From Phoma sp. XZ068 (Eukaryota > Ascomycota > Dothideomycetes > Pleosporales > Didymellaceae): a stretch of 64,000 nucleotides of DNA. The stretch covers positions 186,001-250,000 of the forward strand of contig RBKR01000029.1 of NCBI GenBank assembly GCA_004835665.1, read 5' to 3'. Made by a program: the position numbers and the translations under genes. Numbering within the stretch: the first letter of the stretch is position 1; each line of letters opens with the position of its first letter. The notes under the pieces were generated by a model, which was not told the DNA's origin, ran no database searches, and saw nothing but the letters and a program-made list of their open reading frames with translations. This document shows positions 63,999-64,000 of this stretch, piece after piece.

Positions 63999-64000
63999 CG

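Noticed and set aside
1..64000. Secondary-metabolite cluster, transposon or CRISPR content
   Set aside because: No polyketide synthase, peptide synthetase or terpene cyclase motifs, no transposase or reverse transcriptase motifs, and no regularly spaced repeats with unique spacers were seen.

Overview
The window is nuclear DNA from a filamentous ascomycete (Pezizomycotina; Dothideomycetes is a guess from overall flavour). Grounds: short introns, mostly 44-60 bp, with GTRNGT donors, CTRAY-like branch points and YAG acceptors; genes on both strands with no operons; fungal-only families (DUF6601, DUF7580, C2H2/TPR, single-domain BTB proteins); and core genes such as SPF1, MET8, VAC1, CDS1, an ATRIP homologue and a METTL16 homologue. 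I resolved 27 genes, 12 of them with introns placed by eye so that frame and protein family agree on both sides of the junction. No tRNA, rRNA, CRISPR array or intact transposon was seen.

Layout. 0.8-2.3 kb: sugar transporter (-). 2.3-6.1 kb: no supportable gene. 6.1-17.3 kb: housekeeping block with a mitochondrial PPR protein (+), carnitine acetyltransferase (-) with signals for both mitochondria and peroxisomes, CDP-diacylglycerol synthase (-), ATRIP checkpoint protein (+) and a secreted M20 amidohydrolase (+). 18.8-25.1 kb: accessory block with a DUF7580 protein (-) divergent from a 1000-residue C2H2/TPR protein (+), and a small membrane protein. 25.7-32 kb: mitochondrial malate dehydrogenase (-), an F-box-like protein (-), a small Cys/Arg protein (-), a DUF6601 membrane protein (+). 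33.9-43 kb: ferric reductase (+), an unknown two-exon protein (+), a glyoxalase-fold protein (-), and two head-to-head BTB proteins. 45-59 kb: SPF1 P5A-ATPase (-), glutaminyl-tRNA synthetase (-), two unknown proteins (-), METTL16 (-), MET8 (-) divergent from VAC1 (+). 60-64 kb: paraoxonase-like protein (-), HAD hydrolase (+), ankyrin protein running toward the right edge (-).

How genes fit together. Carnitine acetyltransferase and malate dehydrogenase both serve acetyl-CoA and reducing-equivalent traffic between peroxisome, cytosol and mitochondrion. CDS1 and SPF1 act in ER membranes. The most system-like accessory locus is the DUF7580 / C2H2-TPR pair sharing a 209-bp promoter: one protein has a HeLo-like N-terminus followed by a region that reads like a degenerate kinase C-lobe, the other looks like a repeat-type sensor without a nucleotide-binding domain. 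That reading is inference. The most unusual sequence-level signal is the 3' end of the carnitine acetyltransferase gene, where the peroxisomal tripeptide plus stop codon is followed in frame by three further 12-bp copies of a K-L-stop unit.
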